From the NCBI GenBank assembly GCA_018457135.1, contig JAGGDU010000038.1:1-52207 (forward strand): 52,207 nucleotides of DNA. The letters run 5' to 3'. Each line of letters begins with the position of its first letter. The stretch's first letter is position 1. The translations under genes and the position numbers were made by a program. Origin of the DNA: Trichodesmium erythraeum GBRTRLIN201 (GTDB lineage Bacteria > Cyanobacteriota > Cyanobacteriia > Cyanobacteriales > Microcoleaceae). Below, in pieces: positions 1 through 9,945 of the stretch. The notes under the pieces were generated by a model. That model was not told where the DNA came from and did no database searches. It worked only from the letters and a program-made list of their open reading frames with translations.

Positions 1-72
1 TGTTGGTTCTGGTGTTGGTTCTGGTGTTGGTTCTGGTGTTGGTTCTGGTGTTGGTGCTAGTGTTGGTGCTGG
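1..72 (-). repeat. 12-bp tandem repeat encoding PTPE
   Basis: Four perfect copies of TGTTGGTTCTGG (1-48) are followed by two diverged copies (49-72, with GCTAG and GCTGG endings). The unit is a multiple of three, so copy-number changes alter the length of the Pro-Thr-Glu linker without breaking the frame. The array probably continues beyond the left edge. Confidence 0.9.
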
Positions 73-186
73 TGTTGGTTGTAATGGTTGAAATTTACCA
101 TTATCCTTGTTGTAACCTTTTATAGAAACACCATTTATTTTTTCAGTAACTATTTCAATATTTGTTATTGTTCCTGCTGTTGCCAT
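1..186 (-). CDS. Pro-Thr-Glu repeat protein, 5' part only (runs off the left edge)
   Basis: Only the first 62 codons are inside the window. The ATG at 186-184 follows a good ribosome binding site (AAAGGAAG, about 8 bases upstream). The product starts MATAGTITNIEIVTEK, a plain polar N-terminus without a signal peptide. At about residue 37 it passes into PTPAPTLAPTPEP-type repeats encoded by a 12-bp tandem repeat at 1-72. Such Pro-Thr-Glu stretches usually act as extended linkers in surface or cell-wall-associated proteins. I do not recognise the N-terminal domain, and the rest of the protein cannot be seen, so no function is given. Confidence 0.7.
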   Translation of the reverse strand, partial: MATAGTITNIEIVTEKINGVSIKGYNKDNGKFQPLQPTPAPTLAPTPEPTPEPTPEPTPEPT

Positions 187-328
187 TCTTTTTCTTCCTT
201 TAAAAATTTTATTTAAATTTATTGACGATATTTATTGACAAATACTCTATTTTATAATAGACATTAATTTTTGATTAGTCTTAAATTTGGCCAAAGACTA
301 CAATAAGTATTTATTCTGAATTGTGCAA

Positions 329-2581
329 CTAATCAGTATGGGACATAGAACTGTAGACCAAAGGTAAAAGTGGCCCTGTTTGCTCCTGCCCATTGACAGC
401 CAAATCGCTGTGACAAAGGTAAATCCGATGTTCATTTGACCCATTAACTGAACTAGAGTTGGAATAACTGACACGACTTAACAAATCTAGCAAAATTCGT
501 CGCAATCTTTCCCGATCAGATTTTTGAGAATCTTCAATAGTCCAACATTTTCCTAACTGGCCTTGCAAAAATAATGTTGCTCCGTAGAGAGTGGCAGTAC
601 CTCCACTTAACCACAGAGGAGAACCAATATCCAACCAAAACTGCCATCTATGACATTTGCGACTAGCTCGGTATTGAAAAATCGTCGCCAAAGTTACCGC
701 TGAAGGTGAACGACCCATTAAAGGGACTGGATATGGGTTCGCACTAACAACACCTCTGCGTAAAAACTGGATAAACTTCTCCACTGTACTAGAGGATAAA
801 CCTTCCTCCATTGAATCATCAGTCATATCTTCTGTTGCTTGCAGTTGGGAGTTTTGTTGTAATCTACGCTCTACTTCCCAATAGTGGGTTGCTGTTTCCA
901 TTAACTCTCGTAGCCCTGATAACTGAGCAAAAGAAAGATAACTAGAAATAAAAAATTTTTGAATTGCTCTATCTAGTAAAAATATTGGGTTAGGTAGTTG
1001 ACCTTCTTGCTGTTGGGAACGCTGTTTTTCTATCCACTCTAAAATCTGATTATAAACATAAGTTGCTTGATGTCCCACCCGATCCCATCTAGAAAAAGTT
1101 CCTATGGGTAATAACTGTGGATGTGTAATATCTGGATAAAAGCAATTATCCGCTAATAAACCTGCCCTTACTGGATCAATATCATTAGTCTTTTGTAAAT
1201 TTTCCTGACCATCTATTTGTTTTTCCCCTTTAGTAATTGACCTTTGACTTAATACCACCAGCATTTCTGCCACAGCATCACGATCTACTAGACGACCCAA
1301 ACCAGGATAAACTAAAGTTAAAATAATCAACAATGCTCTAATCATCGGATAGCTAATTAGAGGACGTTGTTCTTTAAGAGATTCCACAGCAATTCCATCA
1401 TTCTTGAGACTTGAAATCAAACTATAACGAGCGATCGCATCCAAACCAGGAGCTATTATTGCTACTTCTTCAGGCTTTATACCTAAACTTATATCTTTAA
1501 CTATCACCTCTGCTATTTTTCGTAATAAAGCTACCCTGGATCTAGTTATAATAGATTTAAAATAAGTTGGGAGTTGATCAATATTCAGGTAATTATTGAC
1601 GACTAATTCGATAATAGGTTCCCCTATTTCTTGTGCTAAATTCTGAGGATTTTCTAATGTTTCTGTTTGACAGCGCTTTTGTAGTTTTGCGAGATATTCC
1701 GGGTCAGCCCCCAAACCCAACCTAATACTACCATCAGGATTATAAGTAAAAACACTTATAGCTCCATTATCTAACAGAAAGTCAAACAACTGATAAGTTA
1801 TGGCTGGATATTCATCCACATCATCTGCCAACACAAACGGATAGCGGTGAATTAAATGTTGCTGATAGGTAGAGTTGGGTAATAGATACCGCCAGTACAA
1901 CTCCGTGATTATTCCGTACGTTAGGAAACCTCCTTGCCAACACCAATCTCGCCACTCTTGCATTAATTCTACTATATTGGCATAGAAGTTATCTAGAGTA
2001 CTTAGGGAACCAGTCCCTACATCCTCAAATCCCTGTTGTAAAATCATTTCGATTTCTTTTGTAGGCGTACAACTGAAAGCAGCCAACTGAAATAAGTCTA
2101 GAGTTCGACGTATCATCCGCTCTAAACTAATCCCTGGCTGTTTGAGTTTATCTATCTGAGGACGCCAAAATCTACTAGCAAGTTCCTGTTCTTTTTCGGG
2201 GCGCAGTCGCAAGGGAAATTGCCCCCTCAAATCCAAGGTTTGAATGAGCAATGGCCAGAATAAGATTACCTCATCCTCAAAAAAACCCAATGGAGTAGTT
2301 GAGTAATAAGGGTATTGTTCTGATGTAGCTTCCGAAATTCTATCTATCAAATTAATCCGGCTCTTTGTATTAGCAGCTAAAACCAAAATTTTGGGTTCAG
2401 TATATTGGAAGTTCCCTATTTGATTATCACGATCGCTTTTGAGTTTTTCTACCTTCAGTACGGGAACAACTTTATTTAGGGGAGATTGAATCTCTTGGCC
2501 TCTGATACAGAATTCTTTTATTAACCGACTTGTTTTACCACTAAGAGTTTTTCCTGTAATCCATAGAGAAGTATCGGGCAC
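329..2581 (-). CDS. SF1/UvrD-like ATPase, cyanobacterial 'recombinase family' protein
   Basis: The product is 750 aa. A Walker A motif (GKTLSGKT, residues 10-17) is followed by a strand-rich segment (ILVLAANTKSR) like motif Ia of UvrD/Rep helicases. A Walker B-like FVLADDVDEYPA lies near residue 250. Near residue 370 come EVAIIAPGLDAIARY and, further on, PLISYPMIRALL, like motifs IV-V of the UvrD/AddB group. Known relatives in filamentous cyanobacteria are annotated only as recombinase or helicase-like. The likely role is DNA-dependent ATP hydrolysis in repair or recombination, but this is inferred and no nuclease motif was seen. It is transcribed alone. Confidence 0.65.
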   Translation of the reverse strand: MPDTSLWITGKTLSGKTSRLIKEFCIRGQEIQSPLNKVVPVLKVEKLKSDRDNQIGNFQYTEPKILVLAANTKSRINLIDRISEATSEQYPYYSTTPLGFFEDEVILFWPLLIQTLDLRGQFPLRLRPEKEQELASRFWRPQIDKLKQPGISLERMIRRTLDLFQLAAFSCTPTKEIEMILQQGFEDVGTGSLSTLDNFYANIVELMQEWRDWCWQGGFLTYGIITELYWRYLLPNSTYQQHLIHRYPFVLADDVDEYPAITYQLFDFLLDNGAISVFTYNPDGSIRLGLGADPEYLAKLQKRCQTETLENPQNLAQEIGEPIIELVVNNYLNIDQLPTYFKSIITRSRVALLRKIAEVIVKDISLGIKPEEVAIIAPGLDAIARYSLISSLKNDGIAVESLKEQRPLISYPMIRALLIILTLVYPGLGRLVDRDAVAEMLVVLSQRSITKGEKQIDGQENLQKTNDIDPVRAGLLADNCFYPDITHPQLLPIGTFSRWDRVGHQATYVYNQILEWIEKQRSQQQEGQLPNPIFLLDRAIQKFFISSYLSFAQLSGLRELMETATHYWEVERRLQQNSQLQATEDMTDDSMEEGLSSSTVEKFIQFLRRGVVSANPYPVPLMGRSPSAVTLATIFQYRASRKCHRWQFWLDIGSPLWLSGGTATLYGATLFLQGQLGKCWTIEDSQKSDRERLRRILLDLLSRVSYSNSSSVNGSNEHRIYLCHSDLAVNGQEQTGPLLPLVYSSMSHTD

Positions 2582-4277
2582 TGTTAATTATCCTTTTTTG
2601 ATTAATCAATTATAGTGCTTTGCACAGGGAATAAGGAATAGATACCTGGCGAAAAAATTTTTTTCTAGTATTTAGATTACACTATAATCTCAATTTTGAT
2701 GAATCTTTATTATAAATGCTAGGGAGATTGTATCCAACACTCCTAATTCAGAAGCAACAGAGAAAAATTCAGAAAAAGTAAATGTTGAAAAAAAAGGAAA
2801 AATATATAGATATAGCTGTTTTATATAAATTGAAGCAGCTATTTTTAACCATATGTGATATAGGTTTACCTTTGTTTATATGGGGTTGTTTTTTTCAAAC
2901 TTTGAAAATAACATTTTTCTAACCTTGATGCTACCCTTGAAAGGATATCTACTAATACAGGAAAAATCACAGAAGTTATCTAACAATGATTTAAATTACA
3001 TCAATCAATAGTATTTAGGAATAGAAAATAAAAGTATAGCAAAGTTTTTGATCATTAGTACAAAACTATAACGTTTTTTGATATTATTAAATAATCAAAA
3101 AAATATTAGACAAGTGCGAATTTGGAAGTAAGACAGCTACAGCTAATGAAAATTTTGTCTAGGAAAATTTGCCTCATATATTCTATGAGTGAAACTGTGA
3201 AACATCAGCATATTTTATCAAAGAGTGCTGCCATATTTTAAAAGTCTTAGAGCCAAGCCATTAACAATATTAGATTTGAAAAATATTACAGCTACATTGT
3301 GCATAACTTTACTCGGTAGGGTGAAAAATATATTAGTAAAAAACCCTTTTTCTCATAAAAAAGATGATCAAAAGTTGGTGCGGTTAGTAGAGGATTAAAA
3401 TCTTTTCCCAAATTTGCTGTATTATCAACCTCTATAGATAGCTTTTTGTAATATTTCTTTTGGCTCTAACTTCAGATATCTTTTACAAGTCCTAATCATA
3501 ACAAATCAGGACTTACAGACAAATTTCATAATACCAATTCTCATGCATTAATCCTATACTTAAGTAATACTTCAGAAATTTAAGTAATTAACACAAAGGG
3601 AATAACCTTAATTACCGAAAAATTAGGTTTAAGGCCTCGTCCATAACCAGAGCGTTTTCATTGAAGGCGATCGCCAAAAAAAATAAAAGGGCTCTTTTTA
3701 GTGGTAAAATTAAAAAATTGTTTTTTTTGAATATATATGTTGTATGTTAAAGTAACATACTCCCAAAATTGCGCTGATAAAGGTAATGCAGAACTATTCA
3801 GTAATGTTCGCCCTTAGCAATTACAATTTTGAGGTGAGCTGATGCCCTCCCCCCGTATCAACCTTAATATCTATACATCACAGATAAGTTATTATAATAA
3901 CTGTATTAATAAATTGTAAACAGCTATAAGAGAAAATAAGGACGAACCACATATATAGTGTCCGGCTTTCATCCCAACACTCTCCTTTTCAACCCACCCT
4001 TCTTACTAGTAATGGTTCATGAATTTTGTACATTGGGTCATAATCAACATTTATGGACCAAAAAGATTCCTTTCATATATTAATGTCTAATATCAAATGC
4101 CGGTAAAAATTAGGGAACTCTCTAAAGAAGATTAAATCTAGCATTACTCAAAATTTCTCTTTTCAGGAGAGAAAAAAATATTTGCCATCTGTATTTTAAT
4201 ATGGGTGCTTCAGCAGTCCATACTGATCAGGTGATAACTGAAATTACTTTAACTATAACCTGTAAAATTTTCTTTTA
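2582..4277. other. Gene-free spacer of 1.7 kb between divergent genes
   Basis: AT-rich and stop-rich in all frames. It must carry promoters for the helicase gene (leftward) and the membrane-protein gene (rightward), but I cannot place them. It includes an AAGTCCT...AGGACTT hairpin at 3488-3515, which is a core shared with the MITE-like element at 41.5 kb, and one GCGATCGC site near 3667. A short stretch at 3960-3975 (TCCGGCTTTCATCCC) resembles ends of IS200/IS605 elements as I remember them, but is too short to call. Confidence 0.6.
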
Positions 4278-4862
4278 ATGAATACACCAACTCATGGAAT
4301 TATTAATCTAGCACTTCTTATTAAACCTCAAACACCACAGGCTAATCTTGCTATTGTAATTGGTGGAATTTTACCCGATATCCCCATCTTTATTTTCTAC
4401 TTATGGGCAAAATTTATTGCTCGTTTGCCAGAGGTAAAAATTTGGTCAGAAGCATATTATCAACCATTTATACAAAATATTGTTGCCATCTTTCATTCTA
4501 TTCCTTTAGCTATAATTTGCTGGCTAATTTCTTACTATTTTGGTTGGCAAATTCTACAAGTTATCTGTATTAGTTTACTCTTGCATTCTCTATTAGATTT
4601 GCCAGTACATAATGATGATGCTCACAAACACTTTTTCCCTTTCAGTAACTATAGATTTATTAGTCCGATTTCTTATTGGGATCCCAAACATTATGGTTCA
4701 ATTGTTGCTTTGATAGAAATTTTGCTAGTTTTATTAGCAACTTTACGAGTATTTCCAGGAATTAATTCTGTTATAGGAAAGGCATTAATAATTTTAGTAA
4801 ATATATTTTATTGGGGTAGTTATAGTTATTTTTATCTTCGTTCTAGATTTTTAATCAACTAG
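4278..4862 (+). CDS. Polytopic membrane protein, YdjM/DUF457-like putative metal-dependent hydrolase
   Basis: 194 aa with about four to five hydrophobic segments (roughly 23-45, 66-85, 88-107, 141-160, 165-187). Conserved-looking polar residues sit where the YdjM/DUF457 family has them: TH (H6) with N10, PD (33-34), H73, then HSLLDLPVHNDDAHKH (H103, D107, H111, H116). This His/Asp pattern suggests a metal site at the membrane. The family is poorly characterised, so the hydrolase role is an inference from the motif. The ATG follows an AT-rich leader without a Shine-Dalgarno sequence. The gene is convergent with prmA. Confidence 0.6.
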   Translation: MNTPTHGIINLALLIKPQTPQANLAIVIGGILPDIPIFIFYLWAKFIARLPEVKIWSEAYYQPFIQNIVAIFHSIPLAIICWLISYYFGWQILQVICISLLLHSLLDLPVHNDDAHKHFFPFSNYRFISPISYWDPKHYGSIVALIEILLVLLATLRVFPGINSVIGKALIILVNIFYWGSYSYFYLRSRFLIN

Positions 4863-5420
4863 ATAACTACGTAATACAATAATATTAGTGATTATCAAAT
4901 GTCTAATACTAACCTTGATAAATAAATATTTACTACATTTTCTTGAGAGTAGGTAGGGACGTTGCTAGGAATGCCCGCAAACAGGAGTAAAGATACAGCA
5001 TGATCTCTGACAAATAATTAACAAGGAGTGAACAATAAAACTCTGCTGCTGGGGGATATTACATTGTAAATGTAGACCTCAACCGCAGCAATAAGTTCTG
5101 TAATGATAATTAAAATGTCCTGATAGCTAACATATCAAATCAGCTTAAAAAGCCTGTTTTATACCAATTATCAAAAACCTTACTAGACTTATATTTTGTA
5201 TTTTTAAATATTCCTAAATTAATGTAATCTTATTGTTGACTAACATCTGTGATTTCTCCAGTTCTAGTTGACTAATTTCGATGGGTAGGATAAAGGTTTG
5301 AGAAATGGGATTAATTACTTAATAATTAAGATGTCACCTAAACATAGCATTCTTTTTTTAGCCTTGGTTTAAAACATTCCCATATAAACAATTAACCTTT
5401 TAGCTTTTTCATTCTTGAAT
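4863..5420. other. Spacer between convergent genes
   Basis: 558 bp between the 3' ends of the membrane-protein gene and prmA. I see no gene and no convincing terminator. The part at 4950-5095 is richer in GC than its surroundings but shows no readable frame. Confidence 0.5.
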
Positions 5421-6314
5421 TTAAGAATATCGAATATTAAAACAACACCACTCTTCTTTTTTCCAAAGAGTAGCTACAACCCAACCATTTTGTTCTAAAG
5501 TATCACCAATTAATTTAGCTTGTTCTAATAGAATACCACTTATAATACCCCAAGTTTTCGGTTTAGCGATCGCTGTGAGATGTGGAATTATATCAATAAT
5601 AACCTCAGCTAAAATATTGCAGACTATACCATCGACAGGTTTAGGACATAATTTAATTAATTTTTTAATATCTCCTTGTTCAACAATTAATTTTTCCGCC
5701 TTTATTTGATTCAATTTTCCATTATTAATAGTTGATCTAATTGCCAAAGGATCGATATCCACAGCATAAATCTGATGTACTCCTAATAATGCTGCTCCAA
5801 TAGACAAAATACCACTACCACAACCAATATCAGCGATTATAGCTTCAGGATGAGGTTCCAAACCCAAACGCATTTCTAATGACTCTAAACACAATTGCGT
5901 AGTAGGATGAGTACCAGTACCAAAAGCTGCTCCTGGATCTAAACGGAGGATAATTTTATCTGACTGCTCTGGTAAATCTAACCAAGCAGGATGAATCAGA
6001 AAGTGATCGCCAATTTCTTGAGGTTGCCAATATTGTTTCCAACTACTTGCCCAATCTTCTTCCTCAATTAAATACCAATCCATTATTGGAACTGGAAAAT
6101 TCATACATAGAGCATCTTGACGGAAATTTAAACTCAGAGCTGATAAGTCTAACAGTTGAGTTTGCTCTTCTGGTAAATAAGCTAATACCAAACAATTCTT
6201 ACCTTGAATCTGACTTGCGGTGCCACGACAACCAAAACTATCCAGACGCCAGAATATTACTTCCTCTAGACTTTTGTTACACAATACTCTAATTACCCAC
6301 CAGTTATAAGCCAT
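5421..6314 (-). CDS. prmA: Ribosomal protein L11 methyltransferase
   Basis: 297 aa, the normal length. PrmA trimethylates ribosomal protein L11 with S-adenosylmethionine. The family signature [14 protein letters not shown] (residues 126-139) is followed by SAM motif I DIGCGSG (162-168), the acidic end of strand 2 (AVDIDPLA) and the substrate-site motif NILAEV near residue 234. The N-terminal third (WWVIRVLC onward) matches the L11-recognition domain. It lies downstream of serA on the same strand, a pairing I recall from other cyanobacteria, but the 750-bp gap argues for separate transcription. Confidence 0.95.
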   Translation of the reverse strand: MAYNWWVIRVLCNKSLEEVIFWRLDSFGCRGTASQIQGKNCLVLAYLPEEQTQLLDLSALSLNFRQDALCMNFPVPIMDWYLIEEEDWASSWKQYWQPQEIGDHFLIHPAWLDLPEQSDKIILRLDPGAAFGTGTHPTTQLCLESLEMRLGLEPHPEAIIADIGCGSGILSIGAALLGVHQIYAVDIDPLAIRSTINNGKLNQIKAEKLIVEQGDIKKLIKLCPKPVDGIVCNILAEVIIDIIPHLTAIAKPKTWGIISGILLEQAKLIGDTLEQNGWVVATLWKKEEWCCFNIRYS

Positions 6315-7064
6315 AAAAGTTGCAGCTTTTCTAAGTTATATTGGAAATTTTTGAATTGAAGTAGTATATTCATCTAAAATTACTTAAATATTTCATCTTC
6401 CAAGTTCCCCACCCCAACCATATAATAAGTATTCAACCAGATTTTATATAAGCTCTCCAACCAATGAGATAGCTTGAAAACTAGAGTTAAAGGATTTAGC
6501 GCTCCAGATAAATACTTGTGGGTGAAAAAACTCTCAAGCCCTTTTCAGATTAATGACCTCACATCACAATCAAAACCCTATAGGCACATTCAATAAAATG
6601 TTTTTAATATAATCTAGGGAAATTCAAACCACTGTAATCAAGCTTGTAGAAGAGAAATCAAGTTTTTTGAGATGAGGGAATTGTATCCCAAGACATAAGT
6701 ATACAGACTCAGTCTTAAGGTTTCGCAGCACAGCGCGAAAAGCATTTCCCTGAGCGAAATAAACAGTAAAGCTGCTCAAGAGAGAAGCAAATTTCATAAA
6801 AGCAATGAATCACTTTTATGCCCAGCAATCCCTAGCCTGAAAACAGAACCATATCTGAAATAAATGCCTTACGACATTTAATTATATCATAACTTATACA
6901 CCAAAACAAGAAACCGGGTTTATTGCTATTATTATTGTTTTTCACGAATCTAGGGAAATGCTCTAGCTCAACCCGGTTTGATCGACTTTTTATACTTTAT
7001 TTATAGTTGACACTACCGAATTTAATATTAACAAAATATCGGGGCTTTTAGGTATAACAGTACT
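6315..7064. other. Spacer between serA and prmA with a structured stretch
   Basis: No gene. It contains the AAACCGGGTT inverted repeat (separate entry). At 6716-6780 a relatively GC-rich patch has nested complements: TTTCGC/GCGAAA around an 8-base loop at 6720-6740, and GAGC/GCTC close by. A small structured RNA or the 5' leader of prmA is possible, but I cannot name a family. Confidence 0.4.
6911..6979. repeat. Inverted repeat AAACCGGGTT...AACCCGGTTT downstream of serA
   Basis: Perfect 10-bp arms at 6911-6920 and 6970-6979 with a 49-base spacer, 85 bases beyond the serA stop codon. The same arms recur downstream of hflX (20885-20944), and one arm occurs alone at 38099. This is a dispersed repeat and may also help end transcription, although no U-run follows. 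Confidence 0.8.
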
Positions 7065-8648
7065 TCAAAGAGCAACTGTATAAGCATTCCTAATTCCTGG
7101 TTCTTTAAGAATTTCAGTTAATATTTCTTCTGGTAATGGGTCATCAACACTTAATACCATTACAGCATCACCTCTAACAATTTTACGTCCCACCTGCATA
7201 CTAGCAATATTGACATTAAAACTCCCCAGAAGTGAACCAATTTTACCAATAATTCCCGGCATATCTCGGTGGAGAGTCAATAACATATATGGGCTAGGAG
7301 GGACATTAATTGGAAACCCATCAATATTAGTAATCCGAATCTCATCTTTTCCCAGCAAAGAACCTCGAACATTATGTTCACCCAGAGACCCTTTTGCTTC
7401 TAGATGTAATGAACCAGTATAATCTCGTACTGAATCATCTCTAGTTTCCACTACTCGAATACCTCGTTCTTTAGCTTCAATAAAAGCATTTACATAATTG
7501 ACGCGCTCTCGCAAAGCTTGAGAAAGTAATCCCTTTAAAGCTCCTACTACTACAGGTTTACTATCTCCACCGGCCAAATCTCCTTCAAGACGAACATTGA
7601 GAAAATCAATACGCCCACCGGCTAACTGACTTACCAAATTACCAAGAGTTTCGGCCAATCGTAAATAGGGCTTCAGTTTTTTTAAAGTATCAGGATACAT
7701 ACCAGGGATATTCACTGCCGATCTGGCAGGCAGCCCTAACAATACATCTCGAATTTGTTCAGCAACATCTATTGCTACATTCACTTGAGCTTCAGCAGTA
7801 GAAGCACCCAAATGAGGAGTCATCACAATTTTTTGTCCCAAATCTCGTAGTGGGGACTCAACTTCTAGAGGCTCATTTTCATATACATCTAAAGCAGCTC
7901 CAGCAATTTTTCCTTCTTTTAGAGCTTTGGATAAAGCAACTTCATCAATAATGCCACCTCTAGAACAATTAATAATCCGAGCTGTGGGTTTCATTTTGGC
8001 AAAAGTTTCAGCATTAATTGAGTGATAAGTTTCGTCAGTTTTGGGTATATGGAGAGTAATATAATCAGACTCTTGGACTAAAAGATCCAGATCTACCAAA
8101 CTACAACCCAATTGTTCTGCTCTTTCTTCAGAAATAAATGGATCATAAGCCAAAATTTTCATTCCCATAGCTTTTGCTACCTTAGCTACATGGGAGCCAA
8201 TTTTACCTAAACCAACAACACCGAGAGTTTTTTTGTAGACCTCGACCCCGACAAACTTTTTGCGGTCCCATTGAGCATTGATAATTGATTGGTTAGCTTC
8301 TGGAACGTGGCGCGACATAGATAACATCATTGCCAAAGCGTGTTCTGCTGCAGCAATTGTATTTCCTTCTGGTGAGTTGACTACCACAATACCTTTACGG
8401 GTTGCTGCTTGTACGTCTACATTATCTACACCCACTCCAGCACGACCAATAATTTTTAGTTTATCGGCAGCTTCTATTATTTCTTTGGTAACTTTGGTAC
8501 CAGAGCGAATCATTAAACCATCATATTCTGGTATAATTTTTACTAGTTCTTCTACTGGTAGACCTATTTTTATATCTACCTGAGCTACTTGGGAGAGAAT
8601 ATTTATTCCATTTTGATCGATTGAATCAGATACAAGAACTTTTGGCAT
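7065..8648 (-). CDS. serA: D-3-phosphoglycerate dehydrogenase
   Basis: 527 aa, the long (type I) form. It catalyses the NAD-dependent oxidation of 3-phosphoglycerate to 3-phosphohydroxypyruvate, the first step of phosphorylated serine synthesis. The Rossmann motif GLGKIG is at 146-151. Catalytic residues are R230 (NCSRGG), E259 (ENEP) and H279 (TPHLGAST). After the allosteric substrate-binding domain (about 320-440) there is a C-terminal ACT domain (about 453-527, HRDMPGIIGKIGSLLG), the usual serine-feedback site. The ATG has no Shine-Dalgarno sequence, but the product starts at the conserved MPKVLVSD. Confidence 0.97.
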   Translation of the reverse strand: MPKVLVSDSIDQNGINILSQVAQVDIKIGLPVEELVKIIPEYDGLMIRSGTKVTKEIIEAADKLKIIGRAGVGVDNVDVQAATRKGIVVVNSPEGNTIAAAEHALAMMLSMSRHVPEANQSIINAQWDRKKFVGVEVYKKTLGVVGLGKIGSHVAKVAKAMGMKILAYDPFISEERAEQLGCSLVDLDLLVQESDYITLHIPKTDETYHSINAETFAKMKPTARIINCSRGGIIDEVALSKALKEGKIAGAALDVYENEPLEVESPLRDLGQKIVMTPHLGASTAEAQVNVAIDVAEQIRDVLLGLPARSAVNIPGMYPDTLKKLKPYLRLAETLGNLVSQLAGGRIDFLNVRLEGDLAGGDSKPVVVGALKGLLSQALRERVNYVNAFIEAKERGIRVVETRDDSVRDYTGSLHLEAKGSLGEHNVRGSLLGKDEIRITNIDGFPINVPPSPYMLLTLHRDMPGIIGKIGSLLGSFNVNIASMQVGRKIVRGDAVMVLSVDDPLPEEILTEILKEPGIRNAYTVAL

Positions 8649-9080
8649 AGGAAGTTAGTTAAATAATTGGGTTATTTGATTATTTTTCTTACTGAAACTT
8701 CTGCTTCAGTTTAATTTTTTTGTGCCTTAAATAACAACTATACTCTTCAAAGTAACAGTATGGGCCTCTAACTTAATTGATTGTCAGAAAAATTTTAGCT
8801 AAACTCTTGAGAAGCTTCACACCATAATTTTCAGTTTTGTCTGAAATTAATCGACTCTAAATTCATGGGAGTTGATGTCCCATGAATTTACAAACACTAT
8901 ACAAATACTAGTTTTTGTCTTAATAGTAAAAATTCATGTTACTATTGTCAAATCTGAAAACAATGGACAAAAAAACAATAAATGTAAATCTAAATTGCAT
9001 AATTCAAGATTACTAAAATTGTGGCCTAATGTTTCCGACAAGTTATTATAGAAAATCAATTCCTATCTACACTGTCCTAT
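8649..9080. other. Spacer upstream of serA
   Basis: 432 bp that must hold the serA promoter (leftward). It contains a strong palindrome at 8858-8890 (separate entry). No gene was seen. Confidence 0.5.
8858..8890. repeat. 13-bp perfect palindrome with 7-base loop
   Basis: TAAATTCATGGGA (8858-8870), loop GTTGATG, then its exact reverse complement (8878-8890). A related half-site CCCATGAATTAACAAA recurs at 9109-9124. The hairpin lies about 210 bp upstream of serA and 220 bp before the omega-RNA-like stretch. It could be a mobile-element end hairpin or a dispersed palindrome. Confidence 0.8.
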
Positions 9081-9084
9081 GTTG

Positions 9085-9232
9085 ATGTGTTGGGATCTAT
9101 ACCCCCCATGAATTAACAAATATATGGCGGTGGGTTATCCCATTCTTAAACAGCCCCCTTGTCCGATGCAACAGCGGGACTGGGAAGCGATAAGCACACA
9201 CTATATCGCCTGGTGATTTTAGGAGTATGTTA
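9085..9232 (+). mobile_element. Decayed IS200/IS605-type right end (omega-RNA-like), no transposase left
   Basis: The order of blocks here (a C-run/G-run stem around 9100-9138, TATCCCATTCTTAAACAG, CCCCTTGTCCGATGCAACAG, then CGGGACTGGGAAGC at 9173-9187) strongly resembles, from memory, the conserved 3' region found downstream of cyanobacterial tnpB/iscB genes, where it forms the guide (omega) RNA scaffold. The usual final hairpin is altered here to GCGATA...TATCGC (9187-9210). No TnpB or TnpA reading frame was found upstream, so this would be a relic. A covariance-model search is needed to confirm it. Confidence 0.4.
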
Positions 9233-9252
9233 TATTGCCTTTATTAATTTAT

Positions 9253-9765
9253 ATGAATTATCTCGTCGCTGTATTATCAGACCGCATTCAAGCTGAAGCT
9301 GCCTATTCTGCTTTGGAAAAAGAGGGTTTGCCTATTAAGCAAGTGGCAATACTTGGTCAGGGATATAAAACTGCTGATGAATATGGCCTAATCGATCCTA
9401 ATGAGCAAGCCCGTAAACAATCACTCCGTATGGTGACTTGGCTTATACCTTTTGGGTTTGCTGCTGGTTTTACTTTTAGTCTGATTACAGGTCTGAATAC
9501 TTTTGCATGGGCAGGAGAATTTGGCAATCATTTTATTGGTGGTATCTTGGGTAGTATTTCTGGTGCAATGGGTGGAACTTTTGTTGGTGGTGGAGTCGGT
9601 GCAATGCTTGGCAGTGGTGATGCTTTACCTTATCGTAATCGTTTGAAAGCAGGTAAATATTTGATTGTTGTTAAAGGTTCGGAGTCTTTGACCCGTATAG
9701 CAACTCGCACTCTATATAAGTTTAAACCAGAAAATATTCAAGGATATTCTACGCCGGAAAGTTAG
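9253..9765 (+). CDS. Small membrane protein with glycine-rich hairpin, YflT/general-stress-like
   Basis: 170 aa from the ATG at 9253 (MNYLVAVLSDRIQAEAAY), which I prefer because the N-terminus is a typical start for this cyanobacterial family. A TTG at 9235 with AGGAG nine bases upstream would add six residues. Residues 1-50 form a ferredoxin-like fold as in YflT-type stress proteins. The middle has two hydrophobic Gly-rich segments (about 65-85 and 93-122, GGILGSISGAMGG), and the end returns to a soluble beta-rich part. The function is unknown; a stress role is only inferred. The stop codon overlaps a heptamer repeat array. Confidence 0.65.
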   Translation: MNYLVAVLSDRIQAEAAYSALEKEGLPIKQVAILGQGYKTADEYGLIDPNEQARKQSLRMVTWLIPFGFAAGFTFSLITGLNTFAWAGEFGNHFIGGILGSISGAMGGTFVGGGVGAMLGSGDALPYRNRLKAGKYLIVVKGSESLTRIATRTLYKFKPENIQGYSTPES

Positions 9766-9795
9766 AAGTCAGAAGTCATAAGTTGAAAGTCGGAA
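9761..9795. repeat. Tandem heptamers, cyanobacterial STRR type
   Basis: Five 7-bp units in a row: GTTAGAA, GTCAGAA, GTCATAA, GTTGAAA, GTCGGAA. The first contains the TAG stop of the preceding gene. Short tandem heptamers of this kind are common between genes of filamentous cyanobacteria. Confidence 0.75.
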
Positions 9796-9901
9796 GAATC
9801 TTACAGTATAGAATTATATGGGTTTAGGCAACAGACCCAATAAACGTAAGTTTTAACCTGAATATAATAGATTTCATCAATGGTAAAGCACAGCTATAGT
9901 A

Positions 9902-9945
9902 GGCCAGGTTTTACTTAAACCCCGTCTGGCCCGGCGAGATATTTT
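9902..9945 (+). terminator. Possible terminator hairpin after the small membrane protein
   Basis: GGCCAG (9902-9907) pairs with CTGGCC (9926-9931), and the inner GTTT/AAAC (9908-9911 and 9917-9920) also pairs. A T-run follows at 9941-9946 after a short gap. It lies 137 bp after the stop codon. The gap before the T-run weakens the call. Confidence 0.4.

Noticed and set aside
1-72. Repeat array as a CRISPR
   Set aside because: The units are contiguous 12-mers without spacers and are translated.
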